A DNA stretch of 64,000 nt from Omphiscola glabra (lineage: Eukaryota > Mollusca > Gastropoda > Lymnaeidae). Of this stretch, positions 12,055 to 22,765 are shown one piece after another; within the stretch, counting starts at the first letter, position 1; each line of letters begins with the position of its first letter. The position numbers were made by a program, and so were the translations under genes. The notes under the pieces are model-generated. The model did no database searches and had not been told where the DNA came from. It saw only the letters and a list, made by a program, of their open reading frames with translations. The stretch is taken from assembly GCA_964017045.1 (NCBI GenBank), contig OZ024806.1, positions 26,027,503 through 26,091,502 of the forward strand. The letters run 5' to 3'.

Positions 12055-12220
12055 CAGTGGCGTAGCGAGCTTAACTCGCGCCCGGGGCACAATACCTTTT
12101 TAGCGCCCCCCCTATTCGAAAACCATACAATATTATAGTAAAATATACCATTTGTCGCCCCATTGTGAGTAGCCCCCGGGGCATGATGCCCCCCTTGCAC
12201 CCCCTCTCACTACGCCACTG
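12055..12220. mobile_element. hAT-type MITE (family 2)
   Basis: The inverted ends are CAGTGGCGTAGCGAG and CTCACTACGCCACTG. The interior matches, in the opposite orientation, the element at 54072-54259 (GGTATATTTTACTA-like and CCCGGGGCATGATGCCCC segments). A clean target duplication was not found. It lies upstream of gene A. Confidence 0.8.
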
Positions 12221-12506
12221 GGTATATTTATTTTCTAATTCAAGTTCATCATTTTATATTTATTTTCTAATTCCAGCTCATCATTATATATATATTTTCT
12301 AATTCCTGCTCATCATTACACACACATATATATATATATATTTATATATTTCTTCAGGTACCACTCAGTGTGCTGGCAAAAAATTAAGTTTAGCACTTAA
12401 AGGCCCCACGCCCTCATTTCGTTTTTTTTTTTTTTTGTGGTGATTTTTAACTATGACAAGTTTCATGCAGATATTTTAATATCTACTTGCAGCTAAATTG
12501 GCTTAA

Positions 12507-12806
12507 GAGTCAGTGACATAAATGCATCAAGGAGCATTTGAAGAGTCATCAGAATCTCTTGGACGTAGCCCATCAACCCAATAAATTGACAACGAATACG
12601 TGAGAAGAGTCAGTGACAGAAATGCATCAAGGAGCATTTGAAGAGTCATCAGAATCTCTTGGACGTAGCCCATCAACCCAATAAATTGACAACGAATACG
12701 TGAGAAGAGTCAGTGACAGAAATGCATCAAGGAGCATTTGAAGAGTCATCAGAATCTCTTGGACGTAGCCCATCAACCCAATAAATTGACAACGAATACG
12801 TGAGAA
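12507..12806. repeat. Three tandem 100-base copies upstream of gene A
   Basis: Each copy starts GAGTCAGTGACA and ends GAATACGTGAGAA, at 12507, 12607 and 12707. Copies 2 and 3 look identical. Unit B has one copy (about 47961-48050), so this is a young triplication. The unit is the start of the relict ORF described at 47989-48850. Confidence 0.95.
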
Positions 12807-12839
12807 GAGTCAGTCACAACCCACCGTAAAAGAGTAGAT

Positions 12840-13720
12840 AAAGTGATTCACCCAAAATTTAAATTCACACTGCATATCGGAAATGAGGCATGAGGCCTGC
12901 TTATAGTTTTGAAGGAGCTCGTTGCCCGCCTTACGGTGTTAGTGTCAGGAGATTGTACACTGACATTGTTAAGGGTGTTAAAATAGCCAAATTGAACCGG
13001 ACAGGCTGAGGCGTCTTCAGTTTTTAAAATTATTCTGCAATTGAAAGTCACTGATCACAGATACTTAGGGTCGGCCGGTTCGGGACGAATTCTCTCCGTC
13101 GGGGAAAGGACTGGAAGATATACAAAATTCTTTTGTTCCCCAATCTGTACGAATTTATCAGAGTGCTGCCCATAAAGTCACAAATCTTAATGAGAACTAA
13201 TAAGTCCCTGATATGGCTAGGAGAATGCACTGAATGGCTGGGTTTTTTTTACTAGTGAAATAATTTAATGTGGATGACTTGTGTTCAAATTGTTTTATTT
13301 ATGTGCTGAAAATGTACAATGCAATAAAAAAAAATTCGATTTATTTGGATCAATAAAAGAATTTTATATTATCTTATTAAATTATCGTGTTTTGACACTT
13401 CTCGTGGCAACAATGGAGTTCATGCCAGCGTCTGCATACTTTTAGAAGAAAAGCTGGGCAGGGCAATTCTGTTTACCGGCATATCAAGGAACTAAAACCG
13501 ACTATGGTGTTTCATGCACTAATGGGATCATCATGTTGTACCTGAGATTTGGATGAGCATTGGCCGGCACTTGACCGGTCTGGCTAATAAAGTGAACTAG
13601 AAGTATATTGTATCATTTTGGTTCACAGTGTTTGTGATGACATCATTCACGTCATTCAGCAGCAGAGTGCCCCACAAATAAAATACGATTATTGTGAGAT
13701 TCTTGAACCTACGCTTCTTT
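12840..13720 (+). pseudogene. Relict ORF of an uncharacterised repeat-associated family (A copy)
   Basis: This matches 48090-48660 in unit B but has more stops, and a LINE tail splits it at about 13052-13380. Surviving pieces include the codons for NNGVHA and IxLxEEKL near 13407-13460 and a DDIIHVIQQQ segment near 13633-13660. It is non-functional. The likely identity is discussed under the unit B copy. Confidence 0.55.
13052..13380 (+). mobile_element. 5'-truncated CR1/Rex1-like LINE, 3' end
   Basis: It encodes the last residues of a LINE reverse-transcriptase ORF (RFGTNSLRRGKDW region) and a 3' UTR ending near ATCTTATT. It matches 34826-35140. It inserted into the relict ORF after the A/B duplication, because the unit B copy has no insertion here. 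Confidence 0.78.
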
Positions 13721-13935
13721 TATTATTATTATTATTATTATTAGAAGTTTTCTATAGCGTGGTACTCAGGGCCGGATTAAGCCATTTTAGTGCCCAAGGC
13801 ACAAACCCACTTGGGTGCCCCCTTCTGCCCCGGGCCCCTGATCTTTCACTGACCGTGACCGCTGGTATGTTCAATATTATTCAAAGAAAACAGTTGTTAA
13901 CAAATATGTTTTTAGTTTGTACTACTATCACTTAT

Positions 13936-14165
13936 ATCATCATCATCATCATCATCAGGTCCCGTAGTCCTTCGACCGCTGGGGCGCCACAGATGACATG
14001 TACACTATTCTTCTCCATTCCTCTCGGTCTTCTGCCCTACGCATAGCATCGCCTAGTTGTAATCCAGTCCATTCTTTGATATTGTCTTCCTCTTCTTATC
14101 CCTCCTCAAGCAGCCTTGTCGTATTCCAACCGTGGTCTGGAACCATTCTCCGATGTTATTGTTGA
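13936..14165 (-). mobile_element. RTE-like LINE 3' fragment inside the hAT element
   Basis: The minus strand encodes the C-terminus of a LINE ORF, with the same sequence as 19812-20027 (WTGL-type and VAPQRS-type peptides). It is followed by an ATGATG tail, seen here as CATCATCATCATCATCAT. RTE-type LINEs often end in such short tandem repeats. Confidence 0.7.
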
Positions 14166-14339
14166 AGAAGACTGCACTGGTGGCCTTATTATAGAGGCTT
14201 CTTATCATTCTATTATATAAAACCTACAATAAAGTATTTCTGTATTAAAATTAATAGTTAATAAATTTTGAAATAATAATAGACAAAAATACTTTATTTT
14301 TTATTAAATGAAAAAATCAAAAAGATATTGTCATTTACA

Positions 14340-15098
14340 TTTTAAAGATTTTTTTTCCTAGATTTACATCTATCGAAGTTTTTGAGTATATCGTCAAAGT
14401 TAATTTTGCGCAACACATCTGCCTCGATCATAAGCAGAGATAAGGAATGGAGCCTTTCTTGTTTCATTGTTGATCTATTTGGATTTTTTTGTACGTTTCA
14501 ACTGAGAAAAAGAGCGCTCAGTTGAACAATTAGTAACCATTAATTTTAAAAATATGCGCAAGGCGATTTCAACATTTGGAAAGGCACACTCGATGTTGTC
14601 TCTAACTATTACTTTGTATAATTCTCCATGATTGAACGTGTTGTTTTCCGATTTTGATGCAGGAAACTTGTGGCGAATATATGAATGAAACTGTTGAAGT
14701 TCAGTACATAAATTATTGTTCAGATCTTTAGGATAAGCATTTATTAGTTCTTCACAGTACTGAGATGTTTGTGATAGTGATACATCGACCAAACAAGAAA
14801 ATCTAACTGCTACATCATTATATACTTGTCCTGGTCTACTCATTTCTGTCTCAATTTTGTCAACAATGGTGTAGAATGCAGATATACGAAATTTGTCTAT
14901 GGCATTCAGAGATACCTCAGGGGCATCACCATCAATGACCACTGTCGTTCGTTTACGATTACGGGTCAAAGTTGACTTATAATCTACAGCTTGTGTTATT
15001 ATTTTTGCAGCTTCTTCAAATCTTTCAAATTCATTCCTAGATTTATGCAAGTGATCTACTAGTGAAGAATACAAATCAGCACACGTTTTCATGTTCAT
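14340..15098 (-). pseudogene. Truncated hAT transposase (ZMYM1-like, C-terminal half)
   Basis: An open frame of 207 codons (15098-14475) ends in FPNVEIALRIFLKL and TNCSTERSFSQLKR, the hAT C-terminal dimerisation signature of the ZMYM1/TTF-type group. After a run of seven A in the sense strand the frame breaks. A second frame continues the family sequence to about 14340 (ERLHSLSLLMIEAD, then INFDDILK). The N-terminal zinc finger and most catalytic sequence are missing, so the element could not move itself. Confidence 0.85.
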
Positions 15099-15539
15099 AT
15101 GCTTATTTTGTGTCTATTACTAAGGGGTTCCCGGTCGAATTAATTAATTAATGTTATTATTTTAATATTATTTATTGAAAATATAAAAATGGTTTTAAAA
15201 AAATTATAAAACTTCCCAAACATTTTTAAAATTCGAATACGACCGCATTATATATTTACAAGCCGAGTGAGTCCGCATGGTCCGCATTTGCTCATTAACA
15301 TTTACCAGGAGTTTTTTTTATTTTTATGCGCTTAATTTTTAAGCATTCAAGATTTTACCAAACTTGAATGTGGATTTTTATTATAATGTATTTCTTCATG
15401 TTCATAGCACTTGTTAAATTTTCAGTTGTTTCTAGACTTAAATTTGTTCCAAAAAAAATTTCTTGAGGACTTGTGGTGCCCCCAAACGCTTGGTGCCCAA
15501 GGCACGTGCCTTGTTTGCCTAGAGGTTAATCCAGCCCTG

Positions 15540-17700
15540 GTGGTACTGTGGTACCCCAGCCTAGGGATGGGCTCACAACGCTGTACATACAATTTAAAAA
15601 AACACATAATCATGAACTTAAAAATTAACATAGTTTAAACAAATACGATATTTATGAAAGGAATGTTTAAAAAGTGTGGCCTTAATGATTAATGCAACAT
15701 ATACTTTTAGACTTTACAGCTGGCATTGTAACTTTACCCTTCTTGAAAAGCTTTGATTATATGCGACTAGAAATATGCGCACAAGACAAACCCGGAAAAC
15801 GATAAACGCGCAAAGAAAGATCCGCAAAAATAGATGTGCACAGGAAAAGTGCGCAAATAAACAGTTACATACACAGAAAATTGCGCACACCAACAAATAA
15901 TGTGGACACCGAAAATTCCGCAAACGGACAATTTTATGTTTAGCATTGTTCAGTTCATTTGCCAACCAGCATCAAAGGCAAGTTGGGAAGAATAAAAGGT
16001 TACGAATCAGTAAGACAGTAATACTATGATAAAAATTGAATTTAAAATAATTTAAGACAAAATGTAAATGACGAAGTATTTTTTAAAAGGGATTTATAGT
16101 GCACATTAGTACATTGACAACTGCTAGAACTGCTTTCCGACTAATTAAATTTCTTTAAAGTAAAAGGCTGTGTCCTTTTGATTAATGCATACGTTTAAGA
16201 CTAAATACCATTTCTTTTGGAGAGAATATTGGAAGGCTGGTAACAATTATAAATAATTTATAAAATAAATCAGCCTAACAATAAATCATATTAATTTATG
16301 ATAAATGTTGAGAGATATCACCGCGTTTTTTACCACGGCCGCCAACTTGATTGCCGTGAACCGTAAAGTTAAGAATAAAATGACAAATGTTTAAAAATAA
16401 TGAAAATTTTTCCTAACTAAATGAATCCCTAAACCTAACCTGAACCCTAAATCTATCCTTAAACACCTGAACCCTCAATGAATGTATCCCTAACGAAGTC
16501 ACGGTGATATACTCAACATTAGCCTAATTTATTTTAAATTAATAGCCTCAATGGAATGTGGACGCTCAGGATATAGAAGGAGTAAGGCAAGGGCGTCCTT
16601 ATTTTTTTTCTTTTTCACAGCCAATAAATTATTATTTTTTAAAATGACCTGATTAGCAGTACTACACTAGCATTCCGAATATCATTCAGCACAAAAATTG
16701 CCACCAAGCCATTTCTTCTAGCAAAGCGTGCCTTTAATTTTAATTATTATTTATTTATTTTATTTTGAAAGATATTTGGCTTGGATTTTGATGCTGATCA
16801 TCCGAAAAAATGTAACATTGCATTTCTAAAATTTTAGCCTATGTCTATACTAAAACTATACTATAAATATTAGTTATAAATTATAGTAAGAAGCATAGTA
16901 GTATAGCATTATTAATTATTATATAATATTTTTATTATGATAAATATGGTGTAACGGTAGGGCTAAATTAAGTTCAACCAGTTTTAGGCCTAAGTTAGTT
17001 TAGCAAGTATTTTTAATTCATGCAAATGACAACATTTTAAAAATTTAATTGATAGTAATTTACATCTTGCTCAATACAAATACAATTACAGTTCAGCAAC
17101 ATAGAAGATTTTTCCCAACACTTTTTAAATTAAAATTTAAGGAAAAGTGTATTGTACTTTTGCTAAATATATAGAAGACGCAAAAAGTAATAACTAATTA
17201 ATAACTTCAAAATATTTATAATTTATTGAAAGTTTCATTAATCTTCTTTTTGTGGACATATAAATTTAATATAATGTTTACTAATTTATACTTAAAAAAC
17301 ATTATATACAACAACGTTATCAAAATGTGTAAGTTTAGGCATGTTAGTTATTAATTTAATCAAAGTAGTGTCAAACAACTATCAAAGTATACAGCTGAAT
17401 GTATCTTGTTTAATTTATAATCATTTTAAAAATAGTATTGCAAACTATTAGCCCTAGGATGCCCTTTAGTTACATTCCCTTACAATTTAGTAAAAGTTAC
17501 AGCTACAAGTCTTTTCAGGTCCCTACCATTTAGTTATGAAGCCTAGCCAAGTTATTCATACAGGGTAGGAACAACTTGGCTCTTATTAAGTGTATGAACA
17601 CCTTGGCTTTTCTTCACCATGGCTACAGACTGAAAGTTTATGTTAGTTTGTAGGAATATAGTATTAATAACTTAATTTTATTTCTTATTTTTATAGTCAC
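15540..17700. other. AT-rich stretch; GCGCA-rich patch and one RT fragment
   Basis: No gene was recognised. At 15770-15935, motifs such as TGCGCA and CCGCAAA recur about every 20-25 bases. At about 16560-16620 the plus strand encodes IEGVRQGRPYFF, which resembles the GVRQGCP motif of LINE reverse transcriptases. The rest is very AT-rich. Confidence 0.4.
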
Positions 17701-17704
17701 AGCA

Positions 17705-18875
17705 ATGGAGTTTTTGAGAAGTCAAAGTGGCAACCAAGTTTTAACCTACTTTGGTCTTGAATATTTTATTTTCACCGTAAAGATGGGTCCTGACTTGGAG
17801 ATACCGGTAGAATCGAGCTACAAAGTGTCATTCCAAAATTAAGACAAAAAATGACATTGTATGACCACCAACTGAAAATTGTCATGATTCCTGTCCTCAA
17901 AAAGCAGTAGCCAAAATTTCTAGAAACATAATTAAGCAGAGCCATGAAATCATCAGTTAGTGCTACCCCTCGAAACATAATGGAGAATGTACTGTCAAGT
18001 TGAGCAATGATGTACTGGCCCATATTCCAAAACGATCATCCCTTGCAAGAAATCTCCAAATGCACAGAAAAGACAATCACTTAACCCAGGAACAATACAT
18101 TTTTTAATTTCAGAGAAGTACAGTGAGTTGGTTCTTCATGATTCGAGCAAAGATGATCCTGAAAGAATTCGAGTTTTAGTTAGGTGATCTTTAACTATTA
18201 AATGAACTGAATAAAGAAACACAAAATGGAGATAGCACTTGTGACATAGTTCCAACCATGTTTTACTAACTATACACATGACATTCTTAAATGGGCAACT
18301 CATATCCACCATGTCTTTATATTTTATAAACAAGGAAAAAACTTAGATAAATATAAAAGAATGTTGGAAATAATGTAGATGCCTGTCCTAAATTTGACAC
18401 CTCAAAAGGTTTTGTTGATTTTAAATAGTCCTGCATGAATGCAGTCAGGATTGCTTTCCCAAATGCTGAGGTGAAAGGATTTTATTTCCATCTGTGTCAA
18501 AGTCTTGTCAGGAAAGTGAACAGTGTTGGACTTAAAGCTGTGTTTCAAAAAAATTTAAAGATGAGACTCAAATTAAAATCTTTTGCTGCATTAACCTTTA
18601 TTACATTTCATAATGTGAGGAATGTCTTTGCTGAGCTTGCCGCCACATTTCCTGATCCAGAAGTTCCCCAATGGAATATGGAATCATCATGATGCAGCTT
18701 TTCAACGTTTCCCTAAAACTACAAACTGCTGTGAATCATTTCACAATGCTCTTAATTCTTTTCCTATTCTACTGCAGTCATCCCAGCATTTGTTTTTTTT
18801 TTTCATGGACTGCTGAGGGATCTGGCTTGGCAGAGACTATCACTAGCTTTCGCTAAAGCCCATACTGGCCGTGTA
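17705..18875 (+). pseudogene. Dead MULE transposase with FLYWCH-like N-terminus
   Basis: The plus strand starts MEFLRSQSGNQVLTYFGLEY (17706 on), typical of FLYWCH zinc-finger openings of MULE-type proteins, then breaks into several frames. Family residues reappear at 18435-18690 (MNAVRIAFPNAEVKGFYFHL, the core MULE domain, with a lone C in HLCQS). After a frameshift, 18680-18760 encodes a WNHHDA and TNCCESFHNALNS segment. Stops and frameshifts make it non-functional. No terminal inverted repeats were identified. Confidence 0.8.
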
Positions 18876-18891
18876 AAAGTGAGATGGAGAA

Positions 18892-18980
18892 ATATGAAGA
18901 TCTGCATGTGTTGGTTGCCTATGTCGGTACAGGGATATGAAGATATGCATGTGTTGGTTGCCTATGTCGGTACAGGGATA
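18892..18980. repeat. 43-base tandem duplication
   Basis: Two copies of ATATGAAGATCTGCATGTG followed by TTGGTTGCCTATGTCGGTACAGGG, one base different. It lies at the end of the MULE relict. Confidence 0.92.
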
Positions 18981-18989
18981 TTATGAGAA

Positions 18990-19811
18990 GGACGATACGT
19001 TAATATGCTTGAGGAGACTGGCTAATTAACAGTAAAATGAATCATTAATAAAATTAAATTTACTTTGATGTTAGACGTCCTGAAACAATAAAATTAACAA
19101 TAATACAATAGTAACAAAAATAGTTGTGCTTGAAATTGTGTTCCTACATTTAATTTTATTATGCAGTACTACTTGGAGGTTACTTTGTATGATAGTAAAA
19201 ATAAAAAAAAATAAAATTATATTTATAAAAAAAAAACAGTATTGTGCAACCTTAACAAAAGCATGTTATTTCTTTCCAACATCTTAAGATCTCTCATAAA
19301 ATAGTTAACATCTAGACAAATGATTGCCCTTGATGGTTCTTACTTCGTAACTGTCGGAAATCTCTAGGATTTTTATCTAGTTTTAAGACTTATCCTTTGT
19401 AATCTAGTTTATGGATGAGGCCCCGAACTTCACTTATGGCAGTCTCGGAAAAATATGATCTATGAAATTCTGAGCATGTTTCATTTCTTTTAGCCATAAA
19501 TGTCAAATACTTTGAATAATTCCAGCCAAAAATTATATGATAGAATTGTACGACCTTACTTTTTTTTTTTTAATAAAGAATCAAGATATGTAATTATGTA
19601 TCTCGTGCAGTTCTGTAAACTATTAATTACCATTTTACCCGTCATCCCACCACTCGGAACAATGACATTTTAGATATAAAAGTATTTTTAAAAAAAATTG
19701 CAGCCCAAAAACTCAAAAGTGTTCACACTGCCGACATGTTTCTATTTCTTTGAAAGATGTCCCTTGTAAGATTTGAAGTATACATTCCACTTATGTTTCC
19801 TTATGGTTGTT
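18990..19811. other. AT-rich stretch without a recognisable gene
   Basis: No open frame of note and no repeat was recognised apart from A-rich runs. Confidence 0.5.
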
Positions 19812-20027
19812 TCATCATCATGTCCCGTAGTCCTTGGACCGTTGGGGCGCCACAGATGACATGAAAACTATTCTTCTCCAATCCTCTCGGTCTCCTGCCA
19901 TACGCATATCATCGCCTAGTTTTAATCCCGTCCACTCTTTGATGTTATCTTCCCATCTTTTTCTTCCTCCTCCTCTAGTAGTGCCCTCACGTCCTTCCAT
20001 ACACTTGGCCTTGACCGACACGGCAGT
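19812..20027 (-). mobile_element. RTE-like LINE C-terminal fragment (part 1)
   Basis: The minus strand encodes GGGRKRWEDNIKEWTGLKLG and ends SSVAPQRSKDYGT with a stop and an ATGATG tail. Such basic WEDNIKEWTGL tails are typical of RTE-type LINE ORFs. The preceding part of the same ORF appears at 20945-21057, so the intervening RNase H segment probably inserted into this LINE. Confidence 0.78.
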
Positions 20028-20940
20028 GACAAAAAGGAGCCCTGAGCATGTTCAGAGAGCGGCCGCCCTTGAGACCATGGATTTGTACTCCGAAGTACCT
20101 GTAAAAGTGTTCACAGACGGATCGGCCAATCTGAGAGAAAGCACTGCTGGGTATGGTGCGCTCATACTATACCCAGCGGGGGGGCCAGAAAGTCAAGAAC
20201 TCTCCGGACCCTGTGGGACTACAGCATCAAACTTTGATGCGGAGCTTGAGGCTATACACAGGGCACTGGAGAGCGTGTATCACACACTGAGAGAGAACGA
20301 GCTTGCGGGGCTCGACGTGATCGTGTTCTCGGACTCAAGATCTGCTCTCGAGATCTTGGGAAAGAGACAGGGTAGCACCCACATGGTTGACGTATGCAAA
20401 ATCGGCGAACTAGGAGGCAATGTGACAGTGCAATGGATCCCTGGCCACGTCAACATCAGTGGCAACGAGAAAGCGGACACTATTGCGAAAACCGGGGCCG
20501 CCCAGCCTCAGCCAGAAACACCAATGACTGGATTGGGAATAAAGAACTGGCTGGCTGACCATTTTAGGAAAAAGTGGTACAGGCAGTGGGCGGACAATAC
20601 GACCGCAAGAGGCGTCTATTCGAACATGCAAACTCCTAGCAGACAAGACCCATGGTGGGGGTTAGGCCGAAAGCAGCAGAGTTTAGTGACGCAAATGCGC
20701 ACCGAGCATTGCCCCATAGGCACGTATTTCTGGCGTCTAGACAACAATCGGGATCCCACCTGCCGGCATTGCAACCTGGTCCCGGAAACGCTGGCGCATC
20801 TGTTGACCGAATTTCCCTCACTGGAGCTTCCGGGGGAGGCCAGGGCGGAGGGGGAACCCTATGTGAGGAAAATGTTGTATGGCACAGCTCAGCAGATGGA
20901 GCTGATTGCCAATTTACTAGCTGGGGCCTTAAGAGAGTGA
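20028..20940 (+). CDS. LINE-derived RNase H domain ORF, C-terminal part
   Basis: This is the end of a non-LTR retrotransposon polyprotein, open to its natural stop at 20940. The RNase H domain shows all acidic positions: D in VFTDGSA, E in FDAELEAIH, D in VFSDSRSAL, and the WIPGHVNISGNEKAD motif with its final D. A CRHCNLVPETLAHLL segment follows, resembling the CxxC-H zinc-binding tail of such ORFs. The open frame extends upstream to 19834, but that part is the antisense of another LINE and is not real protein. The reverse transcriptase and endonuclease are absent, so this is a 5'-truncated copy. It has higher GC than its surroundings and no frame breaks, which suggests recent arrival. Confidence 0.82.
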
Positions 20941-20944
20941 TCTC

Positions 20945-21057
20945 AGGCCCTCACCAGAATATGTGTGTTAGTTAGTAGTGGCCTGCAAGATTTCTTTGGC
21001 GAGCCCTTGTTTTCTGGTCACGTGGCCATACCACTCAAGTTCCTTGTATCTAAATGA
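20945..21057 (-). mobile_element. RTE-like LINE C-terminal fragment (part 2)
   Basis: The minus strand encodes KELEWYGHVTRKQGLAKEIL, which in RTE-like ORFs sits just before the GRKRWEDNIKEWTGL tail found at 19812-20027. The two parts flank the RNase H ORF. Confidence 0.65.
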
Positions 21058-21394
21058 TTGCAGAGTCACGTAACAAATGTCAATGTACACTGACAGACAT
21101 TTCATTATCCCAACTAGTCTACCAAAACAGTTACCCGAGGGAAAACATCCACTAATCTACACTGACACCTACCAAGCTTTGACTGACCCCCCAAATGCAC
21201 ACTTGAATTTAATGACAATCTGTGTAAACGCTCTCATTCAATCATCTCTTGTATGTATTACGCTTGTGGTGTGGCTGCTTCCTATTCCAAACCGACCATC
21301 GCTCTACTCAACATGTTTTTACATTAATAGTTAGGCCCACTGAATTTGGGAAAAAAGCTGTAGAGCAGCAAGCGTCATGTCTGGCGTTTGAAAT
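21058..21394. other. Unassigned stretch
   Basis: One small open frame (21077-21334) has no family resemblance. Nothing else was recognised. Confidence 0.45.
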
Positions 21395-21600
21395 CATGTA
21401 AAAAGGTTGAATTTTTTTCGGAGGCGACTATTATTATTATATTAATAAATAAAGAGCCACGGGTACGGTGTAGGACTCTCCCTAGGACTATTTTTAAATA
21501 CCGGGAGGTAGGGTGTAGGACTGTCGGTAGGAATATTGTTTTTAAAGCTGGCAGGTAGGCTGTAGGACAATCTGTAGGACTTTTTTTAAAAAATAGATCA
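21395..21600. repeat. Unexpanded relative of the 61-kb 12-base array
   Basis: Segments AAAAAGGTTGAATTTTTTTC, GGCGACTATTATTA and repeated GGTAGGGTGTAGGACTGTC match 60785-61040. Here there are only about three 60-base units and no run of 12-base copies. Confidence 0.8.
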
Positions 21601-21669
21601 TAAAAAGTTAACTCTTTTGAATCCACCAGGTATTTTCTAAAAACACTCGGACTCAGTGGACGAAAACTG

Positions 21670-22190
21670 CACCCGGTTAAGACCTATTCTTACACCACCG
21701 TGTGATACGGTGGGCAATGTATAATAGCAAGATTTTACACTCACACGCAAGTTGTTCGTGTTCTTCCGTCCTGTTTGGGGGTGGGGGGGGGTCACGGCTT
21801 GCTAGTTCGATCCGTGTTCGGAATAGTCTCTGGCATCGCGGGCAGGGGATAGTTGCTGTAGTCGGTGGTCTAAGATTGCTTTTTCGAGCTAGCCTGCGTG
21901 TCCCAGCTTTCGCCATCCTCCTGGCTTCATGAGACTGGGCCCCCTTCTTGAGGCGGATCACCACTTGGCTCTATCGTGGGCTGTCTGCACCTATTAAATA
22001 GGGTTGATGCTGAAAGGCCTTTAGTGCTGCCTTCAGTGTGTCCTTGTAACGCTTTCTTTGACCTCCTTTGGAGCGCTTGCCTTGCGTGAGTTCACCGAAG
22101 AATATCTGTTTAGGGATCTGGTTGTCTTTCATATGGGCTACGTGTCCCGTCGCAAGTATAAGTAGGCAGGTAAACGAACCCGAATCCTTT
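21670..22190 (-). mobile_element. LINE fragment with C-terminal zinc-finger-like motif
   Basis: The minus strand encodes GELTQGKRSKGGQRKRYKDT and LKAALKAF near 22100-22010. After a frame change it encodes KGAQSHEARRMAKAG and then IPCPRCQRLFRTRIELASR (about 21850-21795), a CxxC finger-like end. This order is typical of the C-terminus of some metazoan LINE ORF2 proteins. It carries frameshifts and is dead. Confidence 0.78.
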
Positions 22191-22544
22191 GCAGTTGAAT
22201 CTAAATCTGAAGAAAACGATTTAAAAAAAAAAAAATCTAAATCAAGATATGGAAAAAAAAATCTTACAAGCATATTTGTTGAAAAATTGGACCGGTCGCA
22301 GGTACAAAGGCCCCTTCTGTGGCTGCTTAACAAAGAGAATAGATTTAAAATAAAATAAGAAAAAGCTTTATAGATAAATCATCTGTTATCTAAAAAAGAT
22401 GCGATTGAATAGTAGTGCTACTTATATTTGTCAACCATGACTAAGTGTTACGTAAACGTCGCGCTTACGTCATCTTTTTCCGTGAATGAACTTTAGCTGA
22501 CCCAAAGATCGGAGCCGCATTTAGGGTTTTACTGTATTTTTCTT

Positions 22545-22765
22545 CATTAAGTTCATCAAGTGAAGGATGTTTAGTTTGTGTGATATTACTTGCTTTTTTT
22601 CATTTGTCTGTTTGATGGGTGTTTGATGTCAGACGATGAATTCCCACACCAGCAGGTAATACTGAAGTCTAGTAGGCTTCCAATTATTGCAATGTAGAAT
22701 GAGTTGATAACTTTCTTGTTTCCGCCGAAAATGTACAATTTGTAAAAATATAAAAGTCTTTGGTT
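22545..22765 (-). mobile_element. CR1/Rex1-like LINE fragment
   Basis: On the minus strand this matches the LINE piece at 55976-56185 and the plus-strand copy near 32940-33110. The shared core is the ACCTGCTGGTGTGGGAATTC segment (TCWCGNSSS-type peptide). Stops are present. Confidence 0.72.

Larger units (their letters stand above)
7586..13720. repeat. Segmental duplication, unit A (holds gene A)
   Basis: The order and sequence match 36885-48660, interrupted by insertions in both copies. The match covers the gene's 3' flank, all four coding exons, most intron sequence, the 5' flank and a relict ORF upstream. Insertions specific to A are the 39-base array (11197-11654), the 100-base triplication (12507-12806), the hAT MITEs and a LINE tail (about 13052-13380). 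The copies lie in the same orientation about 23 kb apart. Confidence 0.85.
13767..15539 (-). mobile_element. hAT transposon with perfect 8-base target duplication
   Basis: The inverted ends are CAGGGCCGGATTAAGCC and GGTTAATCCAGCCCTG. The flanks at 13759-13766 and 15540-15547 are both GTGGTACT. The next bases inside each end, TGCCCAAGGCAC, are also shared. The 1.77-kb element holds a truncated minus-strand transposase (14340-15098) and an inserted LINE tail (13936-14165). The perfect flanks suggest a fairly young insertion next to the end of unit A. Confidence 0.92.

Noticed and set aside
19834..20027. N-terminal extension of the RNase H ORF
   Set aside because: It is the antisense of an RTE-like LINE tail and shows no protein family resemblance.
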